Assembly (NCBI GenBank): GCA_017852075.1
Contig: JAFMLQ010000019.1
Location: forward strand, 1-42,061
Length of the DNA: 42,061 bases
Reading direction: 5' to 3'
Source of the DNA: Flavobacteriaceae bacterium
GTDB taxonomy: Bacteria; Bacteroidota; Bacteroidia; Flavobacteriales; Flavobacteriaceae
Shown piece after piece: positions 8,126 through 16,024 of the stretch. The notes under the pieces were generated by a model. It ran no database searches and was not told the origin of the DNA. It worked only from the letters and a program-made list of their open reading frames with translations. Each line of letters begins with the position of its first letter. Position 1 is the stretch's first letter. The translations under genes and the position numbers were made by a program.

Positions 8126-8225
8126 AAAAGCAGGCTTCTTCCTATTGTTTATTTTTATTTTGAAGGGACAAAACCAATCGCCATCATAACTCACCTAAAT
8201 GCGTTAAATTAAAACCTAACAAAAA

Positions 8226-9080
8226 ATGAAACTCTACCCCATTGAAGCAGGAAATTTTAAACTTGATGGAGGCGCTATGTTTGGTGTCGTGCCAAAGGTA
8301 CTTTGGGAGCGATCCAACCCTGCCGATCAAAACAACCAAATAGAAATGGCAAGCCGCTGCTTGTTGATCGAAGATGGAGCTCGTTTGATTCTCATTGATA
8401 CCGGCATGGGCAACAAACAGAATGAAAAGTTTTTTGGGCATTACAATCTTTGGGGGTCCCACTCTTTGGATAACTCACTTGAGAAAGCAGGCTTTCATAG
8501 AGATGATATTACAGATGTGTTTCTTACGCACCTTCATTTTGACCACTGTGGTGGTGCTATCGTCCGATCCGAATCGGGTGTGCTACAGCCTGCCTTTAAA
8601 AACGCCTTTTTTTGGGTACACGAGGCGCATTGGGATTGGGCAATCCATCCAAACCTTAGAGAAAAAGCTTCTTTTTTAAAAGAAAATATTCTCCCCCTCC
8701 AAGAAAGTGGACAACTGAAGTTTATTGAAGGTGAGGGTCCTTTGCTCACACAGAATCCCCTTCCCTTTTCTGTTTTATTGGTCAGTGGGCATACTGAAAA
8801 ACAAATGCTTCCTGTAATCGAATATCGGGGAAAGCGAATTGTTTTTGCGGCTGACCTCATTCCAACGGTTGGACACCTGCCTATCCCGTATGTAATGGGA
8901 TATGATACAAGACCCCTGCTTACACTAAAAGAAAAAAGCACTTTCTTGGAAGACGCTTTTCAAAAAGAGACCTTATTGTTCCTTGAACACGACCCCTATC
9001 ACGAATTAATCTCTTTAAAACAAACAGAAAAAGGTATCCGAATGGACGATCATTATCAATTGGATTCTTATTTTAGCTAG
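8226..9080 (+). CDS. MBL-fold metallo-hydrolase
   Basis: A 284-residue metallo-beta-lactamase-fold enzyme with no signal peptide, so cytoplasmic. The metal site shows as HLHFDHCGG with His102, His104, Asp106 and His107, followed by a later His in SGHTEKQML and Asp in AADLIPT. An early aspartate in LIDTGMG is also typical. The overall shape (DGGAMFGVVPKVLWER start, then the two-metal site) resembles the AHL-lactonase/YtnP-like branch, but substrate cannot be inferred from sequence alone. Fourteen bases separate it from the M1 peptidase gene, so co-transcription is likely. The gap of about 100 bases upstream of the ATG shows no clear promoter box. Confidence 0.85.
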   Translation: MKLYPIEAGNFKLDGGAMFGVVPKVLWERSNPADQNNQIEMASRCLLIEDGARLILIDTGMGNKQNEKFFGHYNLWGSHSLDNSLEKAGFHRDDITDVFLTHLHFDHCGGAIVRSESGVLQPAFKNAFFWVHEAHWDWAIHPNLREKASFLKENILPLQESGQLKFIEGEGPLLTQNPLPFSVLLVSGHTEKQMLPVIEYRGKRIVFAADLIPTVGHLPIPYVMGYDTRPLLTLKEKSTFLEDAFQKETLLFLEHDPYHELISLKQTEKGIRMDDHYQLDSYFS

Positions 9081-9093
9081 AAATAAACATAAA

Positions 9094-10917
9094 ATGAAAC
9101 ATTTTGTTCTTCCCCTGCTCCTATTTACAGCATTTTTTCAGAGTAACGCACAATACTGGCAACAAGCGGCAGACTATACCATGGAGGTCTCCTTAGACAC
9201 TGAAACTGCAAACTACTCTGGCGTTCAAACGTTGGTGTATACCAACAATTCTCCTGAGACACTTCACAAAGTTTTTTATCATTTGTATTTCAACGCATTC
9301 CGACCTGGGAGTGAAATGGCAGTAAGACTGAAGAGCTCACCCGATCGCAATGGACGTTTTAAAGTAGACTTGGACAGTTTGACAAAAGAACAACAGGGTC
9401 TATTAAAAGTTTCAAACCTCACACAAGATGGTGTGGCTGTTCAAACGGTTGATTCTGAGACAATACTAGAGGTTATTCTAAATCAACCCATTCCTCCAGG
9501 GGGAACGACAACTTTTGAACTTGACTTTGAAGGTCATGTGCCTGATGTCATTCGTCGTGCCGGTAAAAACTCTGCAGAGGGTGTTGCTTTTTCCATGGCA
9601 CAATGGTATCCTAAAATGGCGGAATACGATTTGGAAGGGTGGAACGCCGATCCTTACACAGGAAGAGAGTTTCATGGGGTCTGGGCAGACTTTGACGTAA
9701 AAATCACTTTGAACAAAGACTTTATGGTAGCGGCTAGTGGTTATCTTCAAAATGCGGATGAAATCGGTAAAGGATACTCTGATCGCAAAAAGCCTAAAAC
9801 CAAAAAGGGGGAGATCACCTGGCATTTTGTAGCTCCCCAAGTTCATGATTTTACTTGGGCTGCAGACCCAGAATATATTCACGATACCCATCCCGGTCCC
9901 AATGGTGTAACTCTTCATTTTTTCTATAAAAACAATCCTGAAATCATTGAAAACTGGAAAAAGCTTCAGCCTCACACTGCTCAAATGTTCGAGTTTTACA
10001 ATGAAAAAATTGGCCCTTACCCATACCAACAATATTCTGTGGTTCAGGGTGGCGACGGAGGCATGGAATACGCCATGCTAACCCTAATTACTGGAGGACG
10101 AAATTACGAATCCCTTTTTGGTGTTACTGCTCATGAACTTGGACATTCTTGGTTTCAACATGTGTTGGCTACCAACGAAACGAAACACGAGTGGATGGAT
10201 GAAGGGTTTACCTCTTTTATTTCTAGTCTTGCGAGTAATGAAATTTTAGAGCAAAATAGAGACTTTCCTTTGGAAGGGTCTTATCGTGGCTATTACCAGT
10301 TAGCTTCTTCTGGTGGAGAGATGCCTCAGAGCACCAATGCCAACCGCTATCATCACAACTACGCTTACGAACGTACCGCCTACAGTAAAGGAGCTGTATT
10401 TCTAGGTCAATTGGGCTATATCATTGGGTTTGATAAATTGTTTGAAACACTACAAACTTATTTTTCTGAATGGAAATTCAAACACCCCTTACCCAATGAC
10501 TTTAGAAGAATTGCAGAGCGTGTTTCTGGGCTTCAACTGCAATGGTATTTGACAGACTGGACTCAAACGACCAACAAAATTGACTATGCTTTGACAGAAG
10601 TAAAAGATAACGGGACGTCAACTGTACTTCAGTTAGAACGAAAGGAGTTGATGCCTATGCCTCTTGAGATTTTAGTCGTATTAAAAAACGGTGAAAATGA
10701 ATTGCATTATATTCCAATTTCTCTCATGCGAGGAGAAAAAGAAAATACATATCCAATATCGTGGTCTGTTCATCCTGACTGGTCTTGGGCACATTTAAAT
10801 TACAGTTTGGAAATAGACCACCCAAAAGAAACGATAGAGGCAATTATAGTCGACCCAAGTAATCTTATGGCCGACGTTGATAAAAGCAACAACTATTATG
10901 CTCCCGATAAGGAATGA
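9094..10917 (+). CDS. M1-family zinc aminopeptidase, exported
   Basis: A 607-residue metallopeptidase with an N-terminal signal peptide (hydrophobic VLPLLLFTAFFQSNA, likely cut after the Ala-Gln region), so periplasmic or surface-exposed. The zinc signature HEXXH-x18-E is intact: HELGH at 347-351 and Glu370 in HEWMDEGF. The exopeptidase loop, usually GAMEN, appears as GGMEYAM just before it. M1 enzymes remove N-terminal residues from peptides; in Bacteroidota such exported forms probably serve peptide nutrition. The last 20 bases overlap the likely start of rnpA. No T9SS C-terminal sorting domain is visible. Confidence 0.9.
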   Translation: MKHFVLPLLLFTAFFQSNAQYWQQAADYTMEVSLDTETANYSGVQTLVYTNNSPETLHKVFYHLYFNAFRPGSEMAVRLKSSPDRNGRFKVDLDSLTKEQQGLLKVSNLTQDGVAVQTVDSETILEVILNQPIPPGGTTTFELDFEGHVPDVIRRAGKNSAEGVAFSMAQWYPKMAEYDLEGWNADPYTGREFHGVWADFDVKITLNKDFMVAASGYLQNADEIGKGYSDRKKPKTKKGEITWHFVAPQVHDFTWAADPEYIHDTHPGPNGVTLHFFYKNNPEIIENWKKLQPHTAQMFEFYNEKIGPYPYQQYSVVQGGDGGMEYAMLTLITGGRNYESLFGVTAHELGHSWFQHVLATNETKHEWMDEGFTSFISSLASNEILEQNRDFPLEGSYRGYYQLASSGGEMPQSTNANRYHHNYAYERTAYSKGAVFLGQLGYIIGFDKLFETLQTYFSEWKFKHPLPNDFRRIAERVSGLQLQWYLTDWTQTTNKIDYALTEVKDNGTSTVLQLERKELMPMPLEILVVLKNGENELHYIPISLMRGEKENTYPISWSVHPDWSWAHLNYSLEIDHPKETIEAIIVDPSNLMADVDKSNNYYAPDKE

Positions 10918-11248
10918 GTTGAAAATAAAAAAATTAAAGGGCAAAACAACTATTGATTTCCTTTTTAAAAGAGGAACGGTCTATCAAACAAAAAACCTCT
11001 TGCTTCGCTTGGTCTTAGACACAGAAACGTCTGTTTTAAATTTTGGTGTTTCCGTGTCAAAAAGAAATTTTAATCGTGCTGTGGACCGAAATCGAATTAA
11101 AAGACAGCTAAGGGCTGTTCTCAAACATCACGAGCAAAGTTTTAGTATAGGAGGGAAATACATGCTACTCTATACGGGAAAGAATATGCCAGAGTTTGCC
11201 ACCCTAATCGATGAAACAAAACTAATAATAAACAATATTCGTGTTTAG
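10898..11248 (+). CDS. rnpA: ribonuclease P protein component
   Basis: The small basic protein subunit of RNase P, which binds RnpB RNA and helps process pre-tRNA 5' ends. The conserved RNRIKRQLR motif (family RNxxKR) is present, preceded by FGVSVSKRNFNRAVD, and the N-terminal KLKGKTTIDFLFKRG matches the usual start of the fold. I chose the ATG at 10898 (MLPIRNELK) because the alignment with flavobacterial RnpA begins there; an ATG at 10877 and a TTG at 10919 are in-frame alternatives. It overlaps the M1 peptidase gene by 20 bases and the convergent acetyltransferase gene by 4. In many bacteria rnpA lies near the replication origin beside rpmH and dnaA; here neither is adjacent. Confidence 0.92.
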   Translation: MLPIRNELKIKKLKGKTTIDFLFKRGTVYQTKNLLLRLVLDTETSVLNFGVSVSKRNFNRAVDRNRIKRQLRAVLKHHEQSFSIGGKYMLLYTGKNMPEFATLIDETKLIINNIRV

Positions 11249-11697
11249 CTTGACCTTCTAATCATTCCTATATGAGGTATTCCGTCTTCTAAATATGGTT
11301 TTCCTGTTTTTTTGAATCCATGTTGCTTATAGAATTCTTCCAGATGGGCTTGTGCAGATATTCGAATGGCTTCTTGCGGTTTTCTTTCTTCTATTAACCG
11401 TATGCAAAAACGCATTATTTCGTGACCTATTTTTTTTCCTCGATAAGAATTGGCTACTGCAACTCTTCCTATGGCCACAGAATCTGGGTAAGATACTCCT
11501 TTGTTTAATAATCGCGCATAAGCAATGATTTGGCCATCCTTTTTCCCTAGCACGTGGAGTGCTTCATGATCTTTACCATCAATATCTTGATATACACAGT
11601 CTTGCTCTACCACAAAAATCTCTGACCGTAGTGCCAGCAATTCGTATAGCTCAACCGCATCAAGTTCATTAAATCTTTTAATAAAAAAGTCTACCAT
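11245..11697 (-). CDS. GNAT-family N-acetyltransferase (ElaA-like)
   Basis: A 150-residue GNAT acetyltransferase of the ElaA type. The family N-terminus is clear: LYELLALRSEIFVVEQDCVYQDIDGKD, with the ElaA-typical R-x-x-F-V-V-E-Q-x-C-x-Y-x-D-x-D pattern. The acetyl-CoA binding motif A appears as IGRVAVANSYRGKKIGHEIM, and KQHGF closes the fold. The natural acceptor is unknown for the family. The start codon overlaps the rpiB stop by one base (TAATG), so it is translationally coupled to rpiB. Its 3' end overlaps the convergent rnpA by 4 bases. Confidence 0.9.
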   Translation of the reverse strand: MVDFFIKRFNELDAVELYELLALRSEIFVVEQDCVYQDIDGKDHEALHVLGKKDGQIIAYARLLNKGVSYPDSVAIGRVAVANSYRGKKIGHEIMRFCIRLIEERKPQEAIRISAQAHLEEFYKQHGFKKTGKPYLEDGIPHIGMIRRSS

Positions 11698-12128
11698 TAA
11701 TTACATGGTATTTTATCTATTCTTCCTTGGTGTCTTCCTCCTTCAAACTCTGTATTAACAAACGTTTCAACCATTGCTATTGCTTGTGGTATTGAAAGAA
11801 AACGTGCGGGTAAACTTAAAATGTTGGCGTCATTATGTTGGCGAGCTAAAAAAACCAGCTCTTTATTCCAACATAACGCTGCACGTACTTTTTGATGTTT
11901 GTTGGCTGTCATTGCTGCTCCGTTCCCGCTACCACAAATAATAATTCCTAATTGTGCTTTTCCTTGGCTTACATCCTCAGCAACGGGATGGATAAAATCT
12001 GGATAATCAACACTTGAGGTTGTGTCTGTACCATAATTTTTTAATTCATGTCCTTGATTTTTAAGGATTTTCATAATTGCTTCCTTGTACTCTGGTCCTG
12101 CGTGATCGTTACCGATGCTTATTTTCAT
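11697..12128 (-). CDS. rpiB: ribose-5-phosphate isomerase B
   Basis: A 143-residue RpiB that interconverts ribose 5-phosphate and ribulose 5-phosphate in the pentose phosphate pathway. Asp8-His9 in GNDHAG, Cys65 in IIICGSGNG (the catalytic base with the anion-binding loop) and SVDYPDF match the family, as does the C-terminal HQGRIDKI. Length is normal. It heads a two-gene minus-strand unit with the ElaA-like acetyltransferase and reads away from the adjacent AT-rich non-coding block, which I suggest is the replication origin. I see no consensus -7 box immediately upstream. Confidence 0.95.
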   Translation of the reverse strand: MKISIGNDHAGPEYKEAIMKILKNQGHELKNYGTDTTSSVDYPDFIHPVAEDVSQGKAQLGIIICGSGNGAAMTANKHQKVRAALCWNKELVFLARQHNDANILSLPARFLSIPQAIAMVETFVNTEFEGGRHQGRIDKIPCN

Positions 12129-12202
12129 AACTTGTTCTTTGATATAAAATTATAAAAAGATCATTTCTTGTTTACAAAGTGTTTACTTCTTTATTTATTT
12201 TT

Positions 12203-12213
12203 TGTTGACAACA
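12203..12213. repeat. palindrome TGTTGACAACA
   Basis: An 11-base palindrome with a single central base inside the candidate origin. It could be a protein-binding site. Seen directly; role unknown. Confidence 0.4.
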
Positions 12214-12273
12214 TTTATTAAAAAAGAATTCTTTTAATTTTATTTTTTTACCTAGAAAATGAAATGAAATATC

Positions 12274-12303
12274 AGGTGAAAATCAATCTCTTTTTATTCA
12301 CCT
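12274..12303. repeat. inverted repeat AGGTGAA...TTCACCT
   Basis: Perfect 7-bp arms (12274-12280 and 12297-12303) around a 16-base spacer. The right arm overlaps a near-match DnaA box (TTATTCACC, 12294-12302). It lies within the candidate origin. Confidence 0.45.
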
Positions 12304-12430
12304 TTATCTTCAAAAATAACGTCAGTTTTAAACAATAAATAAATCCCAAAACGAACTTTTTTATTCCAACTCTCTTTTATCAACCGTTTGTTTATAAATG
12401 CTTATTTGGTTGATTTTATGAAAGTAACGT

Positions 12431-12439
12431 TGTGTATAA
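12431..12439 (-). other. DnaA box (TTATACACA)
   Basis: TGTGTATAA on the plus strand is a perfect TTATNCACA match on the minus strand. It lies in the middle of the candidate origin. Confidence 0.55.
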
Positions 12440-12508
12440 CCAATAAAAAGATGTGGAAAGTTTACTGTTTTTTAAAAAAGATTTTATTACTAAATATTTT
12501 TTTCAGCA

Positions 12509-12517
12509 TTATTCACA
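12509..12517 (+). other. DnaA box (TTATTCACA)
   Basis: A perfect TTATNCACA match, followed within 20-55 bases by an almost pure A/T segment that could be the unwinding element. Confidence 0.55.
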
Positions 12518-12608
12518 AGCCATATACATCAACATTATTTTTAAAATTAAATTAAAAAGAATAATAATAATGTTAATGGTGTTAATAACAAACAGAAAAG
12601 CATTATCG

Positions 12609-12616
12609 TACCTTTG
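12609..12616 (+). promoter_or_regulatory. TACCTTTG -7 box before rnr
   Basis: A perfect TAnnTTTG element. It decides the start of rnr: the in-frame GTG at 12619 lies only 2 bases beyond it, so the ATG at 12634 (17 bases beyond) is the start. Confidence 0.6.
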
Positions 12617-12633
12617 TTGTGAAGAACAAATTC

Positions 12634-14790
12634 ATGTCTAAAAAGAAAAAAGAATACAATAGAATAGAACGACAAATATTAAGTCTATTTAAAAGCCAAC
12701 CAAAGCGTATTTACAATCACAAGCAATTGGCTGCCCAATTAGAAATAAAGGATACCCAAGGAAGAAACAATATTATTCGTGTTCTAAATGGGTTACGTAA
12801 TCAGAAACAACTTAGTGAAGTAAACCGAGGGCAATATCGATATAATGCACCACGAATTAAATACTATGAAAGTCTTTTAAATGTTCTCCCTACAGGGAAG
12901 GGAAAAGTGGTTATAGAAACACATGAAGAAGAGATCCTGGTTCCAAAAAAGCAACTAAATAAAGCACTTGATGGAGATCTTGTTGTAGTTAGCTTACACA
13001 GGAAGGAAAATGAATATGTGGCACACGTAGAAGATATTATAGAAAGGGGAAAAAAAGAGTATATAGGAATATTTGAAAGACAAAAAGATTTTGGTTTTGT
13101 ATTGTGTAGAAAAGGTGCTATGTATACAGATCTGTTTATAGAACCAGGAGAATTACATAATTTTAAAGATGGAGAAAAAGTTGTCGCTGTTTTTAAAAGT
13201 TGGGATGAAGGAAGGGATGCGCCAAATGGAAAAATTATTAAGAGTTTAGGAGAACCTGGAACGTCAGAAACTGAAATTCATGCAATTCTTCATGAATATG
13301 GTCTTCCTTATGAATTTCCTAAAGAAATTGAAGCAGCAGCACAACACTTAAATATAGAAATAGAACAATCAGAAATAAAAAAAAGGAGAGATTTTAGAAA
13401 TGAATTGACCTTTACTATTGACCCTATAACTGCAAAAGATTTTGATGATGCGATTTCTTTCAAAAAACAAAAAAATGGAGAATATGAGATCGGTATTCAT
13501 ATAGCTGATGTTTCTCATTATGTGCAGCCAAACACCATTTTAGATAAAGAAGCTTATGATCGGGCCACGTCTGTTTATTTGGTTGATCGTGTTGTGCCAA
13601 TGTTACCAGAAGTTCTTTCTAATGGTCTTTGTTCTTTACGTCCAAAAGAAGAAAAATATACGTTTTCAGCTGTTTTTACATTAAATGCACAAGCAAAGGT
13701 TGTAAGCGAATGGTATGGAAGAACAATAATATATTCAGATTACCGCTTTTCTTATGAAGAGGTTCAATATATGTTAGACAGTGAAAGTCCACATGTGGAT
13801 TCTCAGATCGCTCTTTCTGGTGAATCGTATAATGTTCCTGACCCTGTTTTTGATGCGTTAACAACTTTAAATACTCTTTCTAAACTGCTAAGAAAAGAAC
13901 GCATGAAAAATGGAGCAATTTCATTTGACCGTGTGGAAGTAAATTTCAATTTAGACGACGAGAATAACCCAGAGTCTGTTTTTTTTAAAACCTCTAAAGA
14001 TGCCAATAAATTGATTGAAGAATTTATGTTGCTTGCAAATAAAAAAGTGGCACAATTTATAGGCAAACAATCACCTCCTACACCTTTTGTGTATCGTGTC
14101 CACGACGACCCAGATGAAGAAAAACTTTTTAATTTAAAACAGATTATTTCTTCTTTTGGGTATTCTTTTAATCCAAAAGGAAAAAACATAAACAAAGAAA
14201 TTAATAAACTTTTAGAAGATTGTAACGGAAAACGAGAACAAAACCTTATTGACACTTTAACTCTGAGAAGTATGTCAAAAGCCGAATATACAACAGACAA
14301 TATTGGTCATTATGGTCTTGCGTTTTCTCATTATACCCACTTTACATCCCCAATACGAAGATACCCAGATGTGATGGTACACCGTCTTTTGCAACAATTT
14401 TTAGACAAAGCAAAGGCGGCATCCAAACAAACACTAGAAGAAGCATGTAAGCATGCATCTCAAAGAGAACAACTAGCAACAAAGGCGGAACGCGATTCTA
14501 TAAAATTCATGCAAATGGTATTTATGGAAGACAAAGTAGGAGAAGAGTTTGAAGGTGTTATTACAGGGGTTACCGACCGTGGTTTGTATGTTGAAATTGT
14601 TGAAAACAAATGCGAAGGGATGATTCGGATGGTAGACTTAAAAAATGATTTTTTTCAATACGACATGCAAAACCATACAATTATTGGAAGGAAATCAAAA
14701 ATCATATATCAGCTCGGCGACCCACTCAGAATTAAAGTAAAAAAAGTAAATATACAAAGGCGGTTTTTGGATTTTATTCCTGCAGAATAA
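12634..14790 (+). CDS. rnr: ribonuclease R
   Basis: A 718-residue 3'-to-5' exoribonuclease of the RNB family, which degrades structured RNA and helps in rRNA and tmRNA quality control. It has an N-terminal winged-helix segment (about 5-60), two cold-shock-like OB domains (about 75-230), the RNB catalytic domain whose metal-binding aspartates lie in ITAKDFDDAI (about 264-273) and whose later signature is TSPIRRYPDVMVHR, and an S1 domain at about 630-715 (GEEFEGVITGVTDRGLYVEI). The start ATG at 12634 was chosen from the promoter box just upstream. It reads away from the candidate origin, and its plus strand is markedly G-rich, unlike genes left of the gap. The DUF2807 gene follows 17 bases after the stop. 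Confidence 0.96.
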   Translation: MSKKKKEYNRIERQILSLFKSQPKRIYNHKQLAAQLEIKDTQGRNNIIRVLNGLRNQKQLSEVNRGQYRYNAPRIKYYESLLNVLPTGKGKVVIETHEEEILVPKKQLNKALDGDLVVVSLHRKENEYVAHVEDIIERGKKEYIGIFERQKDFGFVLCRKGAMYTDLFIEPGELHNFKDGEKVVAVFKSWDEGRDAPNGKIIKSLGEPGTSETEIHAILHEYGLPYEFPKEIEAAAQHLNIEIEQSEIKKRRDFRNELTFTIDPITAKDFDDAISFKKQKNGEYEIGIHIADVSHYVQPNTILDKEAYDRATSVYLVDRVVPMLPEVLSNGLCSLRPKEEKYTFSAVFTLNAQAKVVSEWYGRTIIYSDYRFSYEEVQYMLDSESPHVDSQIALSGESYNVPDPVFDALTTLNTLSKLLRKERMKNGAISFDRVEVNFNLDDENNPESVFFKTSKDANKLIEEFMLLANKKVAQFIGKQSPPTPFVYRVHDDPDEEKLFNLKQIISSFGYSFNPKGKNINKEINKLLEDCNGKREQNLIDTLTLRSMSKAEYTTDNIGHYGLAFSHYTHFTSPIRRYPDVMVHRLLQQFLDKAKAASKQTLEEACKHASQREQLATKAERDSIKFMQMVFMEDKVGEEFEGVITGVTDRGLYVEIVENKCEGMIRMVDLKNDFFQYDMQNHTIIGRKSKIIYQLGDPLRIKVKKVNIQRRFLDFIPAE

Positions 14791-14807
14791 ATGCGTTATT
14801 TTACTAC

Positions 14808-15488
14808 ATGAAAAAGTTTCAATACATACTAATCCTTTTTTTAACAACCCTTACTCTTTGGTCTCAGGATACAGACAAAAAAGTTCTCGCCATAAGTCCT
14901 TTTCAGGGTCTAAAAGTGTTTTCTAATCTAGATGTTGAGTTGATACCTTCCGACGTAAATAAAGTGGTCGCTTTTGGTAAAAACTCTGACTTTGTAGTCC
15001 TGTCCTTAAAAGGGGAAATTCTAAAAATGAAGGTTTCAGGAGGGAGTTTATTAACACCAGGGAAAACGAAAATAAAAGTATATCATAGCCTTCCTCTTGA
15101 TCAAATTTATGTATATCAAGGAAGTCATTTAACGTCGAATACACGATTAACACAAACAAGTTTGACCCTGGAAGCCAAAAACAATGCTGTCGTAGACCTG
15201 GAAATTCAAGCAGATCGTTTAGACACCAAAGCGAGTTTTGGAGGAAGGGTTTTTTTAAAAGGAAAAGTGACCAATCACGAAGTGTCTATTGTGAGTAGTG
15301 GGGTTTGTGAAGCAGAACAACTCCTAACAGAACAAACTAAAATAAAAAGCTATGGAGGAGCATACAGTTACGTCTTTGCTACTTCCCTAATAGATGCAGA
15401 TTTATATGGTGGTGTATTACGGGTTTCGGGTAGCCCGAGCAAGCGGATAACTCAAAAGCGGATAGGCGCAATAGTTTATATTCAATAA
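14808..15488 (+). CDS. DUF2807 family exported protein
   Basis: A 226-residue protein with an N-terminal signal peptide (YILILFLTTLTLWSQ) and a beta-helix-like body of the DUF2807 type, also called the putative autotransporter adhesin head GIN domain. Typical features are FQGLKVFSNLDVELIPSD after the signal and later repeating short strands with Gly/Ser turns (ASFGGRVFLKGKVTNHEVSI). It is expected in the periplasm or outer surface; its function is unknown. It lies 17 bases after rnr and is probably co-transcribed. Confidence 0.85.
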   Translation: MKKFQYILILFLTTLTLWSQDTDKKVLAISPFQGLKVFSNLDVELIPSDVNKVVAFGKNSDFVVLSLKGEILKMKVSGGSLLTPGKTKIKVYHSLPLDQIYVYQGSHLTSNTRLTQTSLTLEAKNNAVVDLEIQADRLDTKASFGGRVFLKGKVTNHEVSIVSSGVCEAEQLLTEQTKIKSYGGAYSYVFATSLIDADLYGGVLRVSGSPSKRITQKRIGAIVYIQ

Positions 15489-15496
15489 ACAAAGAG

Positions 15497-15567
15497 AGGC
15501 ATCGAGCGGATTCGAACCGCTGTACAAGCTTTTGCAGAGCTCTGCCTAGCCACTCGGCCACGATGCC
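15497..15567 (-). tRNA. tRNA-Cys (GCA)
   Basis: On the minus strand the 71 bases fold as a standard tRNA. The acceptor stem is GGCATCG with CGATGCC, the D-arm reads TGGCCGAGTGGCTAGGCA, the anticodon arm GAGCT-CTGCAAA-AGCTT holds GCA for cysteine, and the T-arm has GGTTCGAATCC. The discriminator is U, as expected for tRNA-Cys. CCA is not encoded (the next bases are CTC), so it must be added enzymatically. It stands alone between the DUF2807 and folB genes. Confidence 0.95.
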
Positions 15568-15581
15568 ATGGCGCAAAAGTA

Positions 15582-15962
15582 CTAATATAAATCCAAATTT
15601 AACTCAGATCTTTGTAGTTCTCTTTCAACGGCAACCTCTTCTACATTTCCTCCAATGGGTGGGTTTTTTTTGGCAACTTTTACCGAGGCTTTTTTAACCG
15701 CAGGAAAATCAATCATTATTTTATTGATGATTCGATCCGCTACGTGCTCCAGAAGCTTTGCCCTTTCCTCCATTTCTGCCTTAACAATGGCGTGCAAAGC
15801 GACATAGTCCACAGTATCTTTAAGATCATCCGTTTTCGAAGAGCGATTTAAGTCGGTGTCTACAACCAGGTTAACGACATAGTCACTCCCTATTTTTTCC
15901 TCCTCGTCCATACAGCCGTGAAAGGCATACAAACGTATGTTTTTCAAATAAATTTTCCCCAT
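15582..15962 (-). CDS. folB: dihydroneopterin aldolase
   Basis: A 126-residue FolB, which cleaves 7,8-dihydroneopterin to 6-hydroxymethyl-dihydropterin in folate synthesis. The start IYLKNIRLYAFHGCMDEEEKIGSDYVVNL matches the family (the YAFHG-x-x-x-x-E segment), the middle has DTVDYVALHAIVKAEM, and KKNPPIGGNVEEVAVE carries the conserved catalytic Lys-x-x-Pro region. I placed the start at 15962 (MGKIYLKN) rather than the longer in-frame ATG at 16016, because a perfect -7 box lies at 15970-15977, inside the would-be extension, and the family begins here. Its promoter is back-to-back with that of glnS. Confidence 0.93.
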   Translation of the reverse strand: MGKIYLKNIRLYAFHGCMDEEEKIGSDYVVNLVVDTDLNRSSKTDDLKDTVDYVALHAIVKAEMEERAKLLEHVADRIINKIMIDFPAVKKASVKVAKKNPPIGGNVEEVAVERELQRSELNLDLY

Positions 15963-15969
15963 AACACCA

Positions 15970-15977
15970 CAAATATA
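15970..15977 (-). promoter_or_regulatory. TATATTTG -7 box for folB
   Basis: A perfect TAnnTTTG on the minus strand, only 7 bases before the folB ATG, with a TTTG (CAAA at 16001-16004 on plus) 23 bases upstream. Predicts an almost leaderless message. Confidence 0.6.
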
Positions 15978-16016
15978 AAGACTGTTTTCTTCTTTCCGTT
16001 CAAAGAAAGCATTCAT

Positions 16017-16024
16017 TATCTTTG
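16017..16024 (+). promoter_or_regulatory. TATCTTTG -7 box for glnS
   Basis: A perfect TAnnTTTG element with TTTC at 15993-15996 (20-base spacing), 19 bases before the glnS ATG. Its -33 region overlaps that of the divergent folB promoter. Confidence 0.65.

Larger units (their letters stand above)
12129..12608. other. oriC: candidate chromosomal replication origin (oriC)
   Basis: About 480 bp of very AT-rich non-coding DNA between divergent rpiB and rnr. It contains two perfect TTATNCACA DnaA-type boxes (12431-12439 minus, 12509-12517 plus), near matches at 12294-12302 (plus), 12389-12397 (minus) and 12580-12588 (minus), a perfect palindrome (12203-12213), a 7-bp inverted repeat (12274-12303), spaced GTTTAC repeats around 12170-12187, and nearly pure A/T stretches (about 12214-12250 and 12537-12571) that could unwind. 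TAATAATAA at 12562-12570 fits a DnaA-trio-like pattern. Flanking genes point away on both sides and base skew of the plus-strand genes changes across it. Calling it oriC is inference; no experimental or genome-wide evidence is available here. Confidence 0.6.

Noticed and set aside
8534-8941. 135-codon minus-strand open frame
   Set aside because: Lies inside the MBL-fold hydrolase gene; no motif support.
9478-10032. 184-codon minus-strand open frame
   Set aside because: Lies wholly inside the M1 peptidase gene, whose catalytic motifs are intact; the opposite-strand frame shows no domain.
11545-11560. CACGTG core in the acetyltransferase gene considered as parS
   Set aside because: Flanking bases do not match the parS consensus.
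12451-12460. ATGTGGAAAG considered as a DnaA box
   Set aside because: Two mismatches to TTATNCACA on the minus strand; not counted with the boxes.
12453-12641. 62-codon open frame on plus inside the AT-rich gap before rnr
   Set aside because: Composition is Ile/Lys/Phe-rich as expected from random AT-rich DNA, it overlaps the rnr promoter and start, and it has no family resemblance.
13803-14300. 165-codon minus-strand open frame
   Set aside because: Lies wholly inside rnr; Ser/Phe/Leu-rich composition typical of an antisense shadow.
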